In this document: positions 59,984 to 64,000 of the stretch, piece by piece
How the letters are laid out: each line of letters starts with the position of its first letter
Position numbering within the stretch: position 1 is the stretch's first letter
DNA from: Aristolochia californica
Taxonomy: Eukaryota > Streptophyta > Magnoliopsida > Piperales > Aristolochiaceae
Direction of reading: 5' to 3'
Assembly (NCBI GenBank): GCA_029961685.1
Contig: JARWKL010000012.1
Span: 19,639,227-19,703,226, forward strand
DNA: 64,000 nucleotides
The notes under the pieces: generated by a model
The model's input: only the letters and a program-made list of their open reading frames with translations
Database searches by the model: none
What the model was told of the DNA's origin: nothing
Translations under genes and position numbers: made by a program

Positions 59984-61190
59984 GACCATCACTTTCGATG
60001 GTTGTTCTTCCTTCTGTTGTTGTCCCTACATACCAAATGCAGAAATCTTCACACCTCCGTCGTCGCCGTTGTCACCATCACCATCGAGCTTCACCTCCAT
60101 CGTCGCCATCAACCTTCACCACTGTCGCCTGCCACCTGTTGGCAACCAACCTCACTGGCACCACACCAAACTCCCCCTGCGTCGTCTCAACAGAACCAAG
60201 CCAGACTTAAGTCCAAGGGGAAAATTATTTTTTTCCCCCAACACACAGTCCTGCATACATGCAATGAAAAAAAATGTTCACTACAATTCCTCTTCTCCCC
60301 AACAGGACGATGTGCTCTCTCCGATTGAGTTTGCCCCAGCCACTACCAGAGTTGTTGCTCTTCCTAGCCACTGCCAATGTCGTTACTCTTCCCAGCTGCT
60401 ACTAATGCCCTGCTCGTCCCAACCACTACATGTGTCGCTTCTCTTCCCAGTTGCTACAAATGTCGCTGCTTTTCTCAGCCGCTACCAATGTCATTGTTCT
60501 TCCTAGCCGCTACAAATGCAGCTACTTTTCTCAGCAACTACCAATGCCACTTTCATCGAAGACCATCACTTTCGATGGTCGTTCTTCCTTCTATTGTAGT
60601 CCCTACATACCAAATGCAAAAATATTCACACCTCCGTCGTCGCCGTTGTCACCATCACCATCGAGCTTCACCTCCATCGTCACCATCAACCTTCACCACT
60701 GTCGCCTGCCACCTGTTGGTGACCAACCTCACTGGTGCCACAACAGACTCCCCCTGCATCGTCTCAACAGAACCAAGACAGACTTAAGTCCAAGGGGAAA
60801 ATTATTTTTTTCCCCCGACACATAGTCCCTCAAACGTGCAATGAAAAAAAATGTTCACTACAATTCCTCTTCTCCCCAATAGGACGATGCGCTCTCTCCG
60901 ATTGAGTTTGCCCCAGCCACTACCAGAGTTGTTGCTCTTCCTAGCCACTGCCAATGTCGTTACTCTTCTCAGCTACTACTAATGCCATGCTCGTCCCAAC
61001 CGCTACATGTGTCGCTTCTCTTCCTAGTTGCTACAAATGTCGTTGCTCTTCTCAGCCGCTACCAATGTCATTGCTCTTCCTAGTAGCTACAAATACCGCT
61101 ACTTTTCTCAGCAACTACCAATGCCACTTCTCTTCTCCGTTGTTACCAGTGTCGCTGCTCTTCCCAGTCGCTACCAATTTCTGTTGCTTT
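59984..61190 (+). repeat. 577-bp tandem duplication with 28-bp minisatellite
   Basis: CATCACTTTCGATGGT at 59988 recurs at 60564 and AGGACGATG at 60303 recurs at 60882, giving a period of about 577 bases. Each copy contains an array of 28-base units (type GTTGCTCTTCCTAGCCACTG then CCAATGTC): seven units at 60354-60549 and about nine at 60931-61180. The first array is cut off by the start of the second copy. Confidence 0.85.
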
Positions 61191-62180
61191 TGATTTCCAT
61201 TTCCACGAACTCACTTCATGTTCTTGAAGACCAAGATTAGACTCTCCTCTCGACATTATCAATGCTCCCCTATTGGTATTCACCACTCAAAAACCCATGA
61301 TTGGGAAATTCCACTAATCTAGTTCTAATAGCTGAAATTTATATAAAAAAGATTTCGGCCCTCTTTAAGCCACTTGTAACTCAAATACATGATTTTACAA
61401 ATAATCTACCCAAGAGATTGGCAACATTCTAGGTCTAGTTAGGCCCTTTCTATCTAGATTCAAATAGGTTCTAGATGAACCTTTCTCAAAACAAAATACG
61501 AAAGAAAGGATAAAAATTCACACCCTTTATCATTAGTAGAGAATCTTCTCTTTGAGAAATCCAAGCTTCCAACTTTGTAGCATAATGAGAATGATGGAGC
61601 TTGTCTAATGCAGATGTAATTGAGAGGTTTGAGAGAAGATGAAGGAATTTCCTAGAGTATAAGTTCACTCTTTCTCACAAAATCACTTTGGGAGGATTTT
61701 CAAAGAATTGAGAACAAAAGCTTACAGATGTACCAATAAATACTCATTAACTTCTCAATGGGAGGATTGGTGGGGTATTTATAAGTTTTGAAGCAAAACT
61801 AGCCATTTTTTCCCCGTTTATAAAAGGTTGAGTTTACACTGATTGAAGATCAGTTTAAGCTGATTGATCGATCTATCGAGTGTAAAGGTTTTCTTTTTTG
61901 TCAGAATGTGTCTTATTGATCGATGGTATGATCTATTGATATTTTCTTATTAGGTCTGACTTTTTAACTTGATTAGTGTAAACTAATTGATTGATCAATT
62001 AAGCGTAATGGCTCTTTGTCATTGGTGCTAAAAAGACACTGTCTTTTTTAAATTCCTATAATTATGCATCGTGTGACTTAAATTTGTTATTGTCTTCTTG
62101 TAGTAGTTGTAGACTTGAGAAATCTTCCCAACTTCCATTTTCCTTCCCCCAGTAACAATCTTCTAGTATTTTGGAAATAA
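61191..62180. other. Intergenic, no gene seen
   Basis: AT-rich. 61850-61990 has repeated GATTGATCGATC-type motifs and a TATTTATAAG box near 61777, as found in some LTRs, but no partner was found. Confidence 0.35.
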
Positions 62181-62184
62181 TACA

Positions 62185-62335
62185 TTCTAACAAATGGGAC
62201 CTTGTTCCCATCACATCTCAAAAAGATTTACTTCATTACGTAATTTTTATAGATTATTATACCCAACATGTGTGGCTTTTTCCCAAGAAACTTAAATATG
62301 ATATTTTTCATATTCTGTCACTTTTAGAGTAGAAT
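62185..62335 (+). pseudogene. Copia integrase fragment
   Basis: About 45 codons resembling the integrase core: LVPITSQKDLLHYVIFIDYY then HVWLFPKKLKYDIFHIF, compared with the usual W.P..S..G..YYV.FIDD.TR..W.F.LK.KSD. Isolated relic. Confidence 0.6.
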
Positions 62336-62670
62336 ATGTGGATTGGGTCTTGGACTCAATTTTCACATGGTATTAGAGTAGTGCTCATATGTGAGATTTC
62401 ACCCAGATTATACATGTGTAAGACTCACAAAAGAGAGCTTATATGTGAGGGGCAATAGAATAGTACCACATGGATTAGTGAGTACAAAGATCTTAAGTTT
62501 ATTAGTTGGAAAAAAGACCTCCTAACTCGACTAGTCTTTTTGGGATGGACCTTGGATCCAACTTCATATAGTATCAAAGTAGTTTTTGTACATGGGTCAC
62601 CACCCAAACCGTCCATGTGTAAGAACCAAAGAAAAAGGCCTTCATGTGAGGGGTAGTGTTTGAAGTGCCT
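62335..62670 (+). repeat. Two related repeats with TGGTATCAGAGC-like core
   Basis: 62335-62470 and 62545-62670 are diverged direct copies (GGAYCCAACTTCAYATRGTAT and TGTGAGGGG shared). They resemble LTR/primer-site junctions of plant retrotransposons but are too decayed to assign. Confidence 0.45.
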
Positions 62671-62699
62671 TAGACCCAACTTCACAGTCTGAAGTGCTT

Positions 62700-62830
62700 G
62701 TTTAAGCCTGTAAAGAGCTTTCTTGATACATCATATGTACATAACCATTAGGTTGATCCACATATAGTTCCTCCTCCAGTATGTCATTGAGAAAAACAAA
62801 TTGAACATCCATCTAGGGAATAGGTATCAA
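62700..62830 (-). pseudogene. Copia reverse transcriptase fragment
   Basis: Minus strand reads LDVQFVFLNDILEEELYVD then QPNGYV, the copia RT block usually MDVK.AFLNGDLEEE.YM.QP.G. Isolated relic. Confidence 0.65.
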
Positions 62831-62979
62831 GTTAGCCAATGGAATTTTATCCTGGGTAACAACTTTCTTGTGCTACCTTCCTTTCTTTCTCTCTTTTCCA
62901 TCTAAAACCTTTTTGTTACTTTTCATGATTTTCTTATCTTTCTATTTTTCTTCTCTAACTTTACATCTCACTGTGATTA

Positions 62980-63590
62980 CAAAAATGGAGATGAGTTTGA
63001 ACACATTTGCCCCCAGTTCCTTTCTTTCCACTCTCCTCTCTGCTACCAAATATTACTTCCCCTGTTGTGGTTAAGTTAGTTGAAAATAATTACTCTATCT
63101 AACATAATCAATGGACAAATACTTTGATCGATCAAAATCTTCTTTCCAATATTGAAGCTCTGGCTATTCTCCTCCTCAATATGCTCTTAGTGATGACACC
63201 TCCCTAGTCAAAGATCTAGCTTACACCTTATGAGAGAGAAAGACCATACTCCTCTACATTGGTTTGCAATCAACAATGTCCAAACCTTGTTGAAGTCAAA
63301 GTGCTTGGCCTTAAAAAAACCAAAGATGTATGAGACAAGGTTGACTCCTTGTATACTCACCATTCTAAATACAAAGAATCAAGTCTCTTAAGAAAATTAA
63401 TGAGTTTTGCATGCATGATTTTTTCACGTAAGATTCAAAGTCTCTTTGATAATCTTACTCTCGTGGATAGCTTAGTTAGAGATTCAAACAAGACACTTTG
63501 GTTACTTAGTAGTCTCGGTTCTCATTATGATCCTCTAACTACTTTAGCTATGGCAATAAACAAGATTTGAGAAAATTCAAGCCACCATGG
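62980..63590 (+). pseudogene. Copia gag remnant
   Basis: VVKLVENNYSIW-like start (about 63070, broken) and an open part 63349-63570 with KIQSLFDNLTLVDSLV and LSSLGSHYDPLTTLA, matching the Gag block with D.L...G..V.D...V...L.GLG.EYDP. Frameshifted. Confidence 0.6.
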
Positions 63591-63592
63591 AA

Positions 63593-63595
<3 letters not shown>

Positions 63596-63649
<54 letters not shown>
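63596..63649. repeat. GA microsatellite
   Basis: About 26 GA dinucleotides, followed by imperfect GAGTGAGTGAATGAGAGAGA. Confidence 0.97.
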
Positions 63650-63651
<2 letters not shown>

Positions 63652-64000
63652 GTGAATGAGAGAGAAACCTTCAATGCACAAACACAAGCCTTCAAAGCAC
63701 CAAGTGGAGAATGAGAAAATTGCTTTAGTGAATTCGTGATGAGGTAAGAATGCAAAGGTTTATATAGTTTTTCAAAACACACAAAAAAGGAAATAATAAA
63801 TGGTTGATTTCCACAAGTTGATGGCTCTTAGAGTCATCTAAGTGTCTTTGTAATGTTGTACAATCATGGGTTGTTCCTTCCATTCATGTTTCATGATTTT
63901 TGGATCTTGATCTTCTTCACTTAAATCATTAAGTTAAGCTTGATTTTCTCCTTTTAATTGAGTGATTTGTGAGGATAATCTCCATCATTGATTTGGATTG
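63650..64000. other. Intergenic, no gene seen
   Basis: Non-coding; resembles in short blocks the flank at 6150-6350, so possibly a dispersed repeat. Confidence 0.35.

Noticed and set aside
59843..60825. Ser/Pro/His-rich open frames of 130-200 codons
   Set aside because: They overlap the 28-base minisatellite and the 577-base duplication in different frames; no conserved reading frame.
63596..63649. Protein with Glu-Arg or Ser-Leu repeats
   Set aside because: Simple GA microsatellite translated in two frames.

Overview
The window is nuclear DNA from a flowering plant. Genes have GT-AG introns and TATA promoters, most of the sequence is decayed Ty1/copia and PIF/Harbinger transposon material, and a tRNA-Met-type primer site is repeatedly used. 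No marker fixes the species.

The host genes belong to two families. (1) LigB-type extradiol ring-cleavage dioxygenases (DODA family, three exons). There is an apparently intact copy on the minus strand at the left edge (DODA-A, cut by the window) and a complete diverged copy at 54762-56246 (DODA-G). Between them lies a decayed tandem array: pseudogenes DODA-B (4128), DODA-C (16106-22223) and DODA-E (36468), a collapsed remnant DODA-D (25460), and two promoters with no gene behind them (13095 and 45060). (2) Two small secreted invertase/pectin-methylesterase inhibitor-like genes (5347-5907 and 37685-38245) encoding identical proteins.

Layout: 1-1.2 kb DODA-A and its promoter; 2.0-3.3 kb a non-autonomous Harbinger derivative; 3.86-16.1 kb segmental unit 1 (DODA-B pseudogene, inhibitor gene, Harbinger element with telomere-like minisatellite, orphan DODA promoter fused to a copia tail, CAF1 fragment, copia-2 LTR); 16.1-22.2 kb DODA-C interrupted by copia-1 exactly at a splice donor; 23.3-25.5 kb a TNT1-like copia-5 between inverted LTR arms, inserted in the promoter of DODA-D; 25.8-28.0 kb a non-coding LTR element; 29.3-34.1 kb a heavily mutated copia-3 whose LTR carries a tRNA-like segment; 34.1-35.2 kb a third partial copy of unit sequence; 35.2-36.2 kb copia-4 fragment; 36.2-48.0 kb unit 2, the second copy of unit 1; 47.4-52.8 kb a complete-length but dead copia-2; 54.6-56.3 kb DODA-G; 57.6-64 kb repeat-rich sequence with copia fragments, a solo LTR, a 577-bp tandem duplication and a GA microsatellite.

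The history can be partly ordered: DODA array first, then insertion of Harbinger, copia-3 tail and copia-2, then duplication of the roughly 12-kb unit, then continued decay of transposons and DODA pseudogenes while both inhibitor genes kept their protein unchanged. I found no novel multi-gene system; the interest lies in the gene array and the transposon junctions.
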